64,000 nt of DNA from Rhizophagus irregularis (GCF_026210795.1 NC_089451.1:2030001-2094000), one strand, 5' to 3'; shown: positions 1 through 12,185, counted from the first letter of the stretch. Numbers and translations are program-made. The notes: generated by a model from the letters alone, not told the origin.

Positions 1-74
1 AAAAAATGGCGCAAATCGCATAAACTATTCGCAAATTTGTATAAACTATTTACAAATAGTATCGGTTAATTCGT

Positions 75-122
75 AAATAGCCAAAAACAGCCAAGAATAG
101 CCAAGAATAGCCAAGAATAGCC
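75..122. repeat. 10-bp tandem repeat
   Basis: About four copies of a 10-bp unit (AATAGCCAAG) in tandem, the first degenerate. It lies just upstream of the four-exon gene at 243 and is probably ordinary microsatellite expansion. Confidence 0.75.
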
Positions 123-1015
123 ACTGCTTTTCACGCCATTTTTTTGCTGATTTTTAGCATTTCGACCTGTGGGGGTTCTTCACAGGCTGGTTCTCAACAA
201 GAACCAATTCTTATATCGTAAGATGAGGATATAACAATTAAAATGGAAAAAAGCGACACCGCTGTAACTAGCGGTATTAGTGAAAAAGGTGAAGAAAGCG
301 CTGTAACCAGCACCACTAATGAAAAAGAAGATGAAAGCGCTGGCGCTGTAACCAGCGCCACTAATGAAAAAGATGAAAGCGCTGTAACCAGCGCTACTAA
401 TGAAAAATACAGGGGTACTAAAAAGGCCGCCAAAAAAAAAAATACTAACGATAGCGACAAAAATTCCAGAAAAGCCATCAGCGATAAAGCAAAGGGAAAA
501 GCCCCAGTCCAATCAAGTTCAGACGATTCAAGTGATTCGGACAGCTCCTATAGCTCAAATAGTTCAAATACTCCCTTTTATTTGACGAAGAGTGATATGC
601 CAAAAGATCTAAGAGAAGCCTTAAGGGTAAATAAACATATCCCAAATTAATTTTATATATATTTATTAACTGATATTGTTGATTTTATATAGAAGGAAGT
701 TATTTGGAAATATGATGCGTTACCAGAAAGGAGAAGGATTGATTTGGGTCAAACATTCACTAATCAGCGAAATCGCGTTATTAACAATATTATACCTAGT
801 ATAATGGAAAATATTAATAATAATATATTTCCTATTTCTAACGAAATTTTATATGATATAATTCACTTCCTTCATCGTCATCGACGTGAAGAGCACCTTA
901 AAAAGAATCGGTCATCGTCAAGAAAAAAACTGCAAGAAAAAAGAAAACATTCCAATTCCAGACGCCACGACGTGAGTAAATAAAGTTTTGTACAGTGTAA
1001 ATATTTGCTTAATAC

Positions 1016-1314
1016 AGGACCCCGGATATCTCCAAAACAGGTCATAAGTCACACTTTCGGCAGATTGGCCCATTTTTCAGGGGCTCAAAAAATCATTTTT
1101 TGTAAATATCTCGGCATCCAGTGGTCCAATTTTGATGAACTTTTTTTTAAATTGTAGAGCTAAATGAGGGCTACAAAATAAAAAAAAAAGTTCATTAAAA
1201 TTGAATTACTGGATGCTGAGATATTTACAAAAAATGATTTTTTGAGTTTCAGCAAAAAGGGGTGTTTTTGGCCAAAAGTCTATTATGACCTTTATATTAG
1301 ATATCCGGGGTCCT
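1016..1314. mobile_element. Long-palindrome MITE, 8-bp target duplication
   Basis: A 299-bp near-perfect inverted repeat with termini AGGACCCCGGATATC at both ends. It is flanked by an exact 8-bp direct repeat CTTAATAC (1008-1015 and 1315-1322). An 8-bp duplication is typical of hAT-type elements, although the termini are not a classic hAT end. The element has no coding capacity. It lies inside intron 2 of the gene at 243-2244, lengthening that intron from about 102 to 409 nt. Its core (ATCCAGTGGTCCAATTT and its complement) recurs at 8.86-9.51 kb and 45.17-45.40 kb. Confidence 0.88.
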
Positions 1315-1574
1315 CTTAATACTAACTTCTTATCTAATACAGAAAAGATTAAAAAGGGAAGACTAATAAAACATTTACAGATGGTGAAAAATTCATTAGT
1401 CAAGAAATTTAAGGACGAAGACTTACAATTAATAATTGACAATAACGCTTATCATTCACCTAAGGAATCCGAGACTGATTGCGAAAACGTGAAAAGCAAT
1501 ATTATTGTCAAAGATCTTAAGTGGAGATCTGACACAGTGAGTATTTCTTCCTGCTTTTATTATTTTTAATTTTA

Positions 1575-1690
1575 CCATTTCTAACTATTTTTAATTTTAC
1601 TATTTCTACCTATTTTTAATTTATTTACTAACTATTTCTAACTATTTCTAACTATTTCTAACTATTTCTAACTATTTTTAATTTTACTAA
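1575..1690. repeat. 10-bp tandem repeat in intron
   Basis: Repeats of CTAACTATTT in the third intron of the gene at 243-2244, about five exact copies around 1628-1677 with degenerate flanks. The unit contains CTAAC, so the intron carries many branch-point-like motifs. Confidence 0.7.
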
Positions 1691-2244
1691 CTATTTTAAT
1701 TTTTAAGTTACAATTATTTTTGCGTGAATATATTGACCGATTAAGAACTGAACAACCCAATAATAGAAAATTACGTGAGCGAGTTACGGGCAATTATTTT
1801 TGTGATAATGAACCGGTGGCGCCTTTATTGGCGCTGCATTGGACTTGTTCCGGATATAAAGGAAAGTTAAAGATCGCAGTCACCCAGCAGCTGGACTAGC
1901 GTCAAGACCAGCAGCATGACTTGATGAAATTTGCGGAAAGTGAAAAGTCCTTTAATGATGGATATTACGCTGACGTTGGAGAAGAGGAGGAAGAAATGGA
2001 AAAGACTGTTTTATTAACAAGTACTGACCAACCTTCCAACCAATCTTCCAACCAACCTTCTAACTAATCTTCTGACCAATCCTCTAAGCAACAACCTTCC
2101 GATCAATCCTCCAACCAACAACCTTCCAACCAATCCTCCAACCAACAACCTTCCGGCCAATCTTCCAACCAACCTTCTGGCCAACCTTCTGGCCAACCTT
2201 CTGGCCAACTTTCTGACGATGATTATCTTGAAATGGACGATTGA

Positions 2245-2816
2245 TGGTAGTGATGGTGGTGGTGTTGTGATGGTGGTGATTTCCTATATTTTGTATTCTA
2301 TTTACCTATTTTTCACTAATAACCGATCCCCCCTCCCGAATTTTATATATATTAATTAGTACATACAGTTAATTTTTTTTTTTCTAAAAATACTTCCTTC
2401 AAATAATATTATTGTAATATTTCTTTTTTCAATTATTTCTTTAATCATCCAACGATATTCTTTTTTATAAAAATCTTTGACTTTCTGCCTATTTTTTCTT
2501 TATTAAATATCATTCCTTGTATATTCCCTTGTTCATTTTGTACACATTATTTCATCATGTATAGTCAAATGATAAATTTTCAGTGGGTAATTAGGAGAAT
2601 TATTAAATCTTTTAATACAATTGGTGACAAAATTGTTTATTATTTAGAATAAATCATTTATTAGCTTATGCAATATAAAAATAATGTGGGTACATACATT
2701 TTTATTATGATTTCCATCATTGTTCAGTTTACTAGTAACAGTTAAAAATAAGATCAGATAAAATCATAAAGCACATTTATTGAATTAGCATCAATTGGCT
2801 ACATACAAATCATCTA
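2245..2816. other. Intergenic AT-rich stretch
   Basis: No credible gene. A short GGTGGT-rich run follows the stop of the upstream gene, and the rest is AT-rich sequence without recognisable repeats. Confidence 0.5.
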
Positions 2817-3328
2817 TTACAGCTATTTGCAAAATAACGGACCAGCTAATTCGATTTTCGATTGCGTATGAAATTTTCATACGCAGCCATACGCAGTCAT
2901 ATACGCATAGTTAACTGCTAGAATTATTGTGATATAACTGCGAATGATTGCATATGAAAAATTCAAAAAATGAGTTTGACAGTCCAGGCAGATATTACCA
3001 TGCATATGACTGCGTATGAAAATCTCATACGCAGTCAAAAAATGAATTACAGCTATTTGCAAAAATAACGGGCCACCTAATCCGATTTTTTACTGTGTAT
3101 AAAATTTTCATACGCAGCCATACGCAGTCATACATGCTAGAATTATTGTGATATAACTGCGGATGACTGCATATGAAAAATTCAAAAAATGAGTTTGACG
3201 GTCTGGGAAGATATTACCATGCGTATAACTGCGTATGAAAATTTCATACGCAGTTGAAAAATGAATTAGGTGGTCCATTATTTTCACAAATAGCTGTAAG
3301 TGGTCCGTTATTTCGCAAATAGCTGTAA
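2817..3328. mobile_element. Head-to-tail dimer of a palindromic MITE
   Basis: Two copies of one element in direct orientation. The first (2817-3046) begins TTACAGCTATTTGC and lacks its right end, being fused to the left end of the second (3047-3299). The second copy ends in the inverse of that terminus (GCAAATAGCTGTAA-like), and a further solitary right terminus follows at 3300-3328. Both copies carry inverted GCGTATGAAA...TTTCATACGC arms. There is no coding capacity. The shared boundary suggests insertion of one copy into the terminus of another, or unequal exchange. Confidence 0.75.
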
Positions 3329-3329
3329 T

Positions 3330-3642
3330 CTGTATCAATCGGACATATGCCTGATTGGTACCCAATTGACAATAATTCGACCTGCTGATAGCTGATTGAT
3401 GACTGATGGTCAACAATATCCAATCGGCAACCAATCAGTCAACTTCCAATATAGATGACAGATGGCTGATTGTTTACCGATTGTTAAACTGGCACCAATC
3501 AGTCACCAATTGGACCAATCGGTCATACAACTGATGTGTAGCCGATTGAAATAAATGCCTGATTGATGACCGGTTGGTATCTGAATGAATGAATCAGTAA
3601 CAGATCAGCTACCAATAAGGTACCAATCAGTTATATGACCGA
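3330..3642. repeat. Degenerate CAATCGGT/ACCAATCAG cluster
   Basis: Dense short direct and inverted repeats of ACCAATCAGT, CCGATTG and TGATTGATGAC types. They lie just upstream of the Tnp2 transposase and could be its subterminal region, but I found no matching cluster on the 3' side. Confidence 0.45.
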
Positions 3643-6600
3643 TTGATGACTGGTATATTATATTTTGACCTGTGTAAATGCAACGGAAAGTATGTTGATC
3701 CAAGAACTAAACAAAAACATTCAATGAGTCTAAGTCTTAATGATGCAACTACTTCAAATGACCCAATGAGTATTGGATCATCATTCGTTAATGAAGAAAT
3801 CTCTATCGACTCTCAAGAAAGCACGTCATCATCAGAAAATTTGTCAACATTTTCTTCGAAAAGGGGGAAAACGAAGCAGGTATAATACTTATTTGGAGCG
3901 TGACACTCAAATGCAAAATATAAATGACAGTGATGATAACAATGACAGTAACGAAGAAACTGATAATTATGGCGATAGCGATGATGGGAATGATAGCGAT
4001 GATAACGATGATGGGGATGATAGCGATGATAACGATGATGGGGATGATGAGGATGATAACGATAATGGGGATGATGGAGATGATAACGATGATGGGGATG
4101 ATAGCGATAATGGGATGATGGGGATGATAATGGCGAAGAAACCAACATTTTTGAAGATTACTCTCCACCGAATTATAATTTTCCAAACAATATTAATGAA
4201 AATCTGCAAAATATTGAAGATTGGATAATTGTGTTTGTTTTGAGGTATCAAACTAGGTTTCGACTAGCAGATACCGCAATCGATACATTAATTAAATTCA
4301 TCAAACATATTTTAACAAATTTTAATTACGATCGTTTTAAAGATTTTCCTACTTCGTTGTATACTGCAAGAAAGAAATTAGGATTGAAGCATCAATTTGT
4401 CAAATTTTCTGTATGTCCTTCATGTCACAAATTACATAATATAGATGATGTTAAACAACACACAATCCAACAACACAAAGCAATAAAAAAATGTGGTCAT
4501 GTACAATTTCCAAATCATCGTTCACTTTGACAATGCAATGCTCCATTATCAGAACAAAAAGAACTAGACGATGGTAAAGTCGTTAATGCGCCATTATTAA
4601 TTTATCTGATGCCCAGTATAAAAGAGCAACTTTTACAAATGTATCAAAGGCCAAACTTTGAAAAAATCTTAAATTATGGGCCGATAGAAGTGTCAACGAC
4701 CGAGTCTTATGTGATGTATATGATGGTGAAATTTGGAAGAATTTCTCAAATAGTGGAATAATAGTGGATGATGAATCTGACGAACAAAGATTTTTTAATA
4801 AAGAACATGCGGATGATCATTTGGGTATTATGATTAATGTCGATTGGTTTCAGCCATTTGAAAGGACAATTCATAGTTCTGGTGCTATATATGGAGCTAT
4901 TTTCAATCTCCCAAGAGAATTGCGCTTTAAACCCGAAAATATGCTCATTTTAGGATTAATGCCAGGCCCTAATGAACCAAGCCTACATCAGATAAATCAT
5001 TACTTGGCGCCAATTGTTGATCAATTTCAAACTTTTTGGGAAGGAGTGGAATTAGACAGAACTTCTGAACATTTATCCGGAAGATTGATAAAATGCGCAG
5101 TAATTGCTTGTTGCTGCGATATACCAGCTGCTAGAAAATTATGTGGCCATTATTCAGCCAATGTAAGCTGTCACAGATACTTAAAGGTTGCAAGAAATAG
5201 AAATTTTAGTGGCATGGATGATATTGACGAATGGTTTGTTGCTAAAAGCGCGAATAGTCATCGAGAAATGGCTTTGGAATGGAGAAAATGTAAAGCAACG
5301 AAGCTAGAAAAAGACATGCGAAGCAATATCACGCGAGATGGTCAAAAATGCTCCGTTTGTCTTATTTCGATCTGATACAATTTTTACCTGTGGACCCGAT
5401 GCATAATTTATTTATAGGAATTGCATCATTTATCGTAAAACAGCTTTGGTTAGGACATGGTAAAATAAATATGGATGATCTGACGAAAATTCAAAAAAAC
5501 ATGAACAATATTCATCCACCATCAGAAATCGGTCGAATTCCTCATAAAATAAATATTGGGGAAGGATTTTCCAATTTAACGGCTAACGAATGGAAAAATT
5601 TTTTCCTGATTTATGCCAGAGTTGTTCTTTGGGATTTTTTGGACCAAGAAGATCAGAAAATCTTAGTACATTTCAGCCAAGCTTGTTCTATATTAGTCCG
5701 AAGGATTGTTACAATCAAAAATTTAGATGACGCACATGAACATTTAATTGAAATTTTGAAACTTATCGAAACGAATTACGGAGAAGTTTCAATAACACCA
5801 AATTTACATTTTTCATTACACTTGAACAAATGTTGTAAAGATTACGGTCCTCTTTACTCATTTTGGTATTTCTCCTTTGAAAGGATGAATGGAATTCTTG
5901 GTTGGTATTTACAATAATATTATTCAAATTATTCAGAATTATTACTTACGATTTTACAATTATACAGGGAGTTTACCTAATAGTAGACGAAAAATTGAAC
6001 CAGAAATTATGCGATTTATGATGCAGAGTTCTCAAATTGAACGAAGATTCAATACATTGGCTCTAAATCATCAGGCCATTTTTCAAATACTTGATTTAAA
6101 TGATGATACAACTGACGATAACAAAAATAAATCTCTTGAAAGTGAGGAATTACAGGCATTTTTAGACATATCTGAAAAGCTGGTTTCTGGCGGGGCAACA
6201 GGAATGGAGGAATATCCTGGAGAACTTTTAAGTCCGATAAAATTGAATGTCATATTACCAGATGATATTTTGGATTTACTAGTTGATTACTACAATCGCG
6301 CTTATGAAGAATATAATTTTAGCCGACCACGGTTAGATCCTTCTTCATCAACCGAAAATTATATTGCTGTAACTGGAAATATCACACAATGTGGCAGATT
6401 GCGCATCGGTGCAGAATATTTTGGGTCAATATTATCCAAAAGGTATATTAGAAGCTCTTATATTTTAGCACATTTTATAGAACAATGTGGAAATGATATA
6501 GACACATATTCCGGCCAGGTACAATTTTATTTCAAACATACAGTTTATCTTCCGAATGGTCCGACAGAACATTATTTGGCTTTTATGAATTGGTATAAAC

Positions 6601-6816
6601 CCGCTGCGACCGCAAACATCAGATTTTTTTTCCAGCAAAGATTCTGATGATTTTACGAATGATCCGGAACTTTGGAAAAAGGAGTCTTTTAATTCTTCGG
6701 TTGATAGTATAATTCCGGTTCATCACATATTAGGTAGATTTGTTCCAGCAAAATTTAAATACAAACGTACTGAATACTTGGCCATTTTACCGTTAAATAG
6801 AAGATTTCACATTTAA
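3643..6816 (+). pseudogene. Tnp2-type (CACTA/Plavaka-like) transposase, broken
   Basis: The gene resembles the Tnp2/Transposase_21 family, which cuts and pastes CACTA-like DNA transposons in fungi and plants. An N-terminal CKCNGKYV...TKQKH motif (from 3643) looks like the zinc-binding start of these proteins. An Asp-rich repeat follows (about 3930-4120), then the catalytic region with LMPGPNEPSLHQINHYL (about 4954-5004) and VDPMHNLFIG (about 5390-5420). Most of the gene aligns only by changing frame: at about 4110-4125, 4670, 5335-5345 and in a T8 run near 6623-6632. There is an in-frame TGA at 4528-4530 where CGA would fit. A 67-nt GT..AG intron (5901-5967) restores a family-typical GILGS motif. 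The last frame ends at a stop at 6814-6816. I did not find convincing terminal inverted repeats. It is a dead copy. Confidence 0.85.
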
Positions 6817-6949
6817 ATTTACCATAATAAATAATTTTTTTTTTTTGCGAAATTATCCGATTATTATATCAAATTATTCAATATTTAGTAAATAATGTCG
6901 CATTTTTTTAGTAAATGATCTAATTTTTCAATAAAATGTTACATCTTTT

Positions 6950-8210
6950 TAGAAAATGTCAACAAATGTACATTTTGCAAAAAAAGTGTCAAAAAAAAAT
7001 AACATTCTAACGAAAAATGTAACATTTGACCAAAAAAACATGAAATTTGCATGAAATTTGCTAAAAAATGCGGAATTTTCATAAAAAATGTACCATTTGG
7101 CAGAAAATCGAAATATTTGACAAAAAAAAAGCAAAATTAGATTTTAATTGACAATGTTATAACAATGTTATGAAATGTTGTTACAATGATATTACATTGG
7201 TGGCAAAATGTGGAATTTTCATAAAAAATGTACCATTTGGCAGAAAATCAGAATATTTGACAAAAAAAAAGCAAAATTAGATTTTAATTGACAATGTTAT
7301 AACAATGTTATGAAATGTTGTTACAATGATATTACATTGGTGGCAAAATGAACATAGCGGACATGCTCATATCACCTTGCCGATCATTTGCTGATCACTA
7401 ATTCCGGATTTTAAAAACTTATTGCAAAATCACAAATATTTTTCAAATAATGTGGCAAAAAAATAATGGAATCTAAGTAAAAACACTAAATTATTATATG
7501 ATTTTAATTATATAATTATTAGCACAATTTTTAATAATATTATAAATATATTATTTGTTTATGATAATTCACTAATTATTGCCGATCATCAGACAAAAAT
7601 TAAAGTGCGAAGATGAATATGCGAGTGCGAAACTTAAGAATTTGCACAAATATTCTTTATATTATGTAGAATCTATAAAAAAAATAATGCAGTGATCTGA
7701 TTCATAATGCAGGTTTTTTATTAGTAACATAATTAGTGAATAATTTCGTAAAATGAATAAATATATGCCAAATAATAATAAAAGCTAAAAAGTTTCTAAT
7801 GAAATTTAATACACAATAAATTAAAACTAAATTTAAGTTACTTGTGAAATTTAAGCATATATTATTATGTAAATTTTTTTAGCAACGGTATTTATATTAT
7901 GTGATAATTGAATAAATGATCGGCAAATGATCGACAACAGTATTGTGATAAAATAGGGATGTCCGCTATGCTGGCAAAATGTAGAATTTTCATAAAAAAT
8001 GTACCATTTAGTAGAAAATCGGAATATTTGACAAAAAAAAAGCAAAATTTGATTTTAATTGACAATGTTATAACAATGTTATGAAATGTTGTTACAATGA
8101 TATTACATTGGTGGCAAAATGCGGAATTTTCATAAAAATGCACCATTTGACAAAAAAAAAGCAAAATTTGATTTAATTGACAATGTTATAACAATGTTAC
8201 GAAATGTTAC
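6950..8210. repeat. Tandem repeat of about 130 bp, split by a MITE
   Basis: At least four partial copies of one unit begin near 7071, 7203, 7973 and 8113. The unit includes GGAATTTTCATAAAAAATGT, GACAAAAAAAAAGC and ACAATGTTATAACAATG. Copies two and three are separated by the inserted element at 7353-7970. The strand reads as a low-complexity Phe-rich shadow in the reverse direction, with no real gene. Confidence 0.75.
7353..7970. mobile_element. MITE with CATAGCGGACAT termini
   Basis: A 618-bp non-coding element with inverted termini CATAGCGGACAT, followed inward on both ends by TATCAC and by GATCATTTGC-type repeats. It interrupts the tandem array above. TGGCAAAATG flanks both sides, which may be a target duplication or simply the array sequence. 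A diverged, inverted relative lies at 52325-52940. Confidence 0.75.
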
Positions 8211-8730
8211 ATTTAAGGTGTAATGTAGCATTTTCCCAAAATTTCATAAGATTTGCTAAATCGGACAATGTTGTAACAATGCCATTCCAAAAAATTGCTC
8301 AGCGTAATGTAGCATTTTCCACAATTTCCCACCATTTTCCAGAAAAATGGGGAATTTGCATTTTTTGAATTTTGGACAATGGTGCCCCTTTGACCTGTAT
8401 GATGCCTGATTTTTCACTTTTCGACCTGTGTGTATTAAAATTTTACTTATAATCCGTTATATCGAAGTTCCAGTATATCAAATTTCACTGTGTAAAATGA
8501 TTTAAAAAAATAAGTTTTGAAATAAGACTTATAAGACTTACCAATCAAAGAATCCAATCCATAAATAACTGAAGCCAATACCTTACCTACAAAAGAAAGA
8601 AAGAAAGAATAAATTAAATATTTTTAAAAAAATGAAAAAAACAAGTTTTGAAGTTAAACTTTTAAAACTTACTGATCAAAGAGTCCAATTACAAGGAACT
8701 TGTAATGTTAACACACCTGCTCCCCATTTA
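8211..8730. other. Intergenic, with a pogo-like terminus and a duplicated segment
   Basis: The stretch 8440-8505 reads, on the minus strand, as CAGTGAAATTTGATATAC followed by a TTCGATATAACG-like motif. This is the look of a pogo/Tigger terminus, but no partner end was found. At 8521-8720 two related segments end in CTTTGATTG or CTTTGATCA followed by GTAAGT on the minus strand, a duplicated exon/donor-like unit. Confidence 0.4.
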
Positions 8731-9655
8731 GGGGCGTGCCAGAAATTACGTGATTTAGTGGGTGGGTGGGGTCAGGTCCTGCAATCAGGTGGCACAATAT
8801 ACCTTTTATGGTAATAGTATATCTTTTATAGTAAATAATATATAATTTGTTTATTAAAAAGCTTTTTTTGCAATTATCTCACCATCTAAAAGTCCAATTT
8901 TAATGAATTTTTTTTTGTTTTATAAAGTATAAAGAGAGCTACAAAATAAAAAAAAAAGTTTATGCACTTTTGATTCGTTATGGAAAAATTTTAATTCTTT
9001 AATAGAATTAGGAAAATTAAAATTACAAGAATTAAAATAAGTATTAGAATTATCTTCAAATGTTGAACGAGTTGAAGTTGAAATTAAAAATGTTGAAGCA
9101 AAGTTAGAAGGTGTTGAAGAATCTAGAAAGAAACGTCAAATTGAATTATTGGATAGTAAAATAATTGTATTATAAATATATGTAATATATATATAGTAAT
9201 TTATTTATTAAGAAGCTTTTTTGCAATTAACTTACTATATAGCAGTTCAATTTTAATGAATTTTTTTTGTTTTGTAAAGCATAAAGAGATCTACAAAACA
9301 AAAAAAAGTTTATACAAATTGGATTATTGGATAGTGAAATAATTGTATTATAATATAAAATATATGGTAATTTATTTATTAATAAGCTTTTTTGCAATTA
9401 TTTCACCATCTAGCAGTCCAATTTCAATGAATTTTTATTTTATTTTATAAAGCATAAATGGGGCTACAAAACAAAAAAAAGTTTATGCAAATAGGATAAT
9501 TAAATAGCAAACTAATTGTATTATAATATATATATTAATATAATATATATATTATATTGCATGTATTTTTTTAGCCAATCAGAATTCAATCACATGGTGG
9601 GTAGGGGGGGTCAGGTCTCTAATTGAGCATAATCACGTGATTTCTGGCACACCCC
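8731..9655. mobile_element. PIF/Harbinger-like non-autonomous element
   Basis: Termini GGGGCGTGCCAGAAAT and its inverse (TTTCTGGCACACCCC), continuing into a near-palindromic ACGTGATT block. It is flanked by TTA on both sides (8728-8730 and 9656-9658). A 3-bp TWA duplication and termini starting with G runs are established hallmarks of PIF/Harbinger elements. The interior has no ORF and carries three diverged copies (about 8866-8970, 9215-9340, 9385-9510) of the palindromic core seen in the MITE at 1016-1314. Confidence 0.75.
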
Positions 9656-10250
9656 TTACTTACAAGTTGAAAACTACTCTGAGGCCATCTAATTTGCCAC
9701 TGTCAATGTACACACCTTACTCTTCTTTACTACCTCTGATCCTATATGATTCATGTGACTCCAGAACCGATTGGTTGAAAAACTCGATGAAATATGGTTT
9801 ACCTTGGTTTAATCACTTTTCAGGTTTTATGGGTCGTCTAACAGTACTACTTAATAACAGCTTTTGCAGGATGGAGTGTCGATTTTTATAGTAAGTGCGC
9901 TATTCGTTATTTTGTTAGCATAGTTGCTTCTACTTTGGTTGGAATATATCAATGAGGAAGATCTGGGAAAATTTAGTGTAATGCGATTTTTCTTTTTTTT
10001 TAGATTAATTTTTTACTTTATTTTTTCTAAGAAGACTATATTGCTTTGTTTTTAGTTACTAGTTTTATTTTATATTTTTCTTTTATTTGTTTGTAAATTG
10101 TAAAGTTCGAATAAATTTAATAAAGATGAAGGCTACTATGCCACGTTTGCCTATGTACTGTTAATTTATACAATTGTTTATTATTCTATGTGATAAAACT
10201 TCAGAATCACAGACGTCCAAAAAATCTAAAATGGTAAATTTACATTTATA
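9656..10250. other. Intergenic, no supported gene
   Basis: An 84-codon plus-strand ORF (9637-9891) overlaps the Harbinger terminus and shows no recognisable motif. I see no other feature. Confidence 0.4.
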
Positions 10251-10254
10251 TTAT

Positions 10255-10560
10255 TATTAAAAAGAGTTATCAACTCCCATTTAGCACTGGTATCATTAGC
10301 AGGATGAGTAATATCATTTAATAATGTATTGCTTTCTTCATCAACTTTATCAATCTTGGCATTTTCCTCCTCCTTTAGCATTTCTATCCAACTTTGAAGA
10401 TATTTACCAAAATCATTTTCTAATTAAAGTTCAAAAGCTTTATCATCTGAATCATAATCTACTTCTATTGATTTAGGATTAATTTCTAAATTAATGGCTG
10501 GATCATTACTTCTATTATTCTCTAATCTATTTAAATTACTAGGATTTTAATAAGTATCAG
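10255..10560 (-). pseudogene. Relic transposase-like coding fragment
   Basis: The minus strand reads as one frame of about 100 codons with one in-frame TAA. It is rich in Asp/Glu/Asn, with a central DFGKYLQSWIEMLKEEE stretch and an end DDITHPANDTSAKWEL-like in type, resembling the linker before the catalytic part of hAT-type transposases. No start, catalytic motif or termini remain. The assignment to hAT is a guess, but the coding character of the frame is clear. Confidence 0.4.
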
Positions 10561-10763
10561 TTTATTTGCATTATCAATATCCAATGTAGATTCAATAAGT
10601 ATTGGATTATTATAAAAATGATGGCTATATGTAATATTAGTTCTTAATTTATTTATTTGAAGAGCTTTGGAAAATTGTATAAATTATAAAATATCTTTAT
10701 ATATAAATTTAATATAAAAACTATACCATTAATCTATTATATTATTTTGTTTATAAAAAACTC

Positions 10764-10797
10764 ATGCAGCTTCAGAGTCTTTTTACTGAAGCTGCAT
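10764..10797. repeat. Perfect 12-bp inverted repeat
   Basis: ATGCAGCTTCAG, a 10-nt spacer, then CTGAAGCTGCAT. A perfect hairpin in otherwise featureless AT-rich sequence. It could be a terminator-like or regulatory hairpin, or a remnant of an element end. Confidence 0.7.
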
Positions 10798-11039
10798 TTA
10801 CATTGTCACCGATACCTGTCACATATCAGTAGACTAAACTCATACTCAGTTCAATATTATGCTTGGTTTAGATTTTATAATCTCTTAACTTCTCGCTCTC
10901 TTTCATTTGTATCTCTTACATTCTCATAATTTCTCTTACAAACTGCGAGAGTTCTCTTAACTTCTTATTACAATTTATATAATCATTAAACTGAGATAAT
11001 TTCCCTTACTTTACTTCTCTGGACTTATAATATAATATT

Positions 11040-11821
11040 AATTAATTCGTGATCCGTCTCTGAACCAGTAAAAACTACTAATAAATTTCGGGGAACTGGT
11101 TTTACAAATTAATTATAACTTAAATGGCTTTTGAGCTGATTTGCCCAGAATTTTTTTTTTTTAAGTGTTATATAATAATGTTCTGGGTATATTGAATGAT
11201 AAATTTGCATCGTCAAATATTAATATCACAAGTTTGATCAACATATACTTGCCATTTAAGGTTACGTTGTTATACAAATTGGCGATATTGCCTAAAAAGT
11301 AACCAGCCAAATTTGTATTACAACCCGGCTGAAAAATAGTGTAACCAATTGCTTAAAACCGAAGGAATCAGGATCCATCAAAAATTTTTACATTGAACGA
11401 TTAGTTAAAAAATTTTTTCTTTAGCGACGCTGGATTCCGGCCTTTAAAAATGCCATAATTATTCAATACAAGAGGTGTGACAATCACAAAATTGATATTT
11501 TTTTATTAAAATGTTATTTATTTGCTGGTAAATAATTTATTTAAGGTTATAAATAAGAAAAAACAAAAAAAAAAGTATTAAAATTATTTATTTCTATTAA
11601 ATACAGGTCGTACTATATTTTGCTTATATTGAGTGGTGTATCTAGTAATTTTGCAGTTCTTCTAAACTACTTTTCTCTAATAATTTGTAAGTTCATTTCA
11701 CATTTCCTGCGTGCTATATCTATTGCTCTTATCTGAATTTCCCACTAAATTAATTTGCAAAATAATTCCCCAAAATGTATTAGTAGATTTCACTGGTTTG
11801 AAGACAGATCACGAATTAATT
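11040..11821. mobile_element. MITE-like element with ~75-bp imperfect inverted repeats
   Basis: The left arm (11040 to about 11108) starts AATTAATTCGTGATCCGTCT and the right arm (about 11746-11821) is its inverse with roughly 20-25% mismatch, including the shared CCAGT and CTACTAATA blocks. The interior is AT-rich and non-coding. No clear target duplication is visible. Confidence 0.6.
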
Positions 11822-11835
11822 CTCAAGCGTACAAT

Positions 11836-12185
11836 GAGCATATTCATATTTGAATAACTTTTAATAATTAATATTTTAACATTATTTTATTTGAGCCAAA
11901 AATTGATTGCAGAATTCCTAATGAATCCCACTTGTATTTATACATGTTAAGAAAATTATTTCTACTATCTACTATTCTTTCTCTATTAAAATTCTAAGAA
12001 AATAATAAGAAATAAAAGATGTATTATCATATGACTTTCTCGTAACTAAACTAAACTATAAATATTATTTATTGGTTAATTATTTACCCATCGGCTAATT
12101 ATTTATCCGTATTATATTTTCAGTTAACTAATTATCACTATCTAACATTAATTTCTGTGTAATCTATTCCATATTTTTGGTTACA
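11836..12185 (-). repeat. Candidate LTR of a Gypsy-like element
   Basis: Read on the minus strand, the integrase remnant is followed by a purine tract ATGTGGGAGGAAAG (about 12187-12200) and then TGTAACC, the classic polypurine-tract/LTR junction. A TATAAATA box lies near 11936. The distal border is not resolved. Weakly similar blocks (CGGCTAATNATTTATCC and GAATTC...TATTTATACA) occur at 24.6-25.2 kb, which could be the other, diverged LTR or a related one. Confidence 0.4.

Larger units (their letters stand above)
243..2244 (+). pseudogene. Four-exon low-complexity gene with two in-frame stops
   Basis: I do not recognise the product. Four exons join in one frame with phase-0 introns: 243-626, 693-971, 1381-1536 and 1708-2244. 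Donors are GTAAAT or GTGAGT and the acceptors end in AG. Exon 1 encodes a Ser/Thr/Glu-rich imperfect repeat (core AVTSATNEK) and a basic then Ser/Asp-rich stretch. Exon 2 ends in a basic Arg/Ser segment. Exon 4 ends in a repeat of the type QPSNQSS and an acidic tail. Exon 4 has two in-frame stops, TAG at 1897-1899 and TAA at 2065-2067. The second falls exactly where the repeat expects CAA (Gln), and the first also differs from a Gln codon by one C-to-T change, so the frame beyond both stops still reads as protein. A 299-bp MITE sits in intron 2. It is either a recent pseudogene or a member of a lineage-specific multicopy family. The product is probably disordered and its function is unknown. 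Confidence 0.55.

Noticed and set aside
2014-2208. Minus-strand Arg/Leu-repeat ORF
   Set aside because: It is the antisense shadow of the QPSNQSS repeat in exon 4 of the plus-strand gene.
3803-4251. Minus-strand Ile/Pro- and His-rich ORFs
   Set aside because: Shadows of the GATGAT acidic repeat of the Tnp2 pseudogene; no start context or motif.
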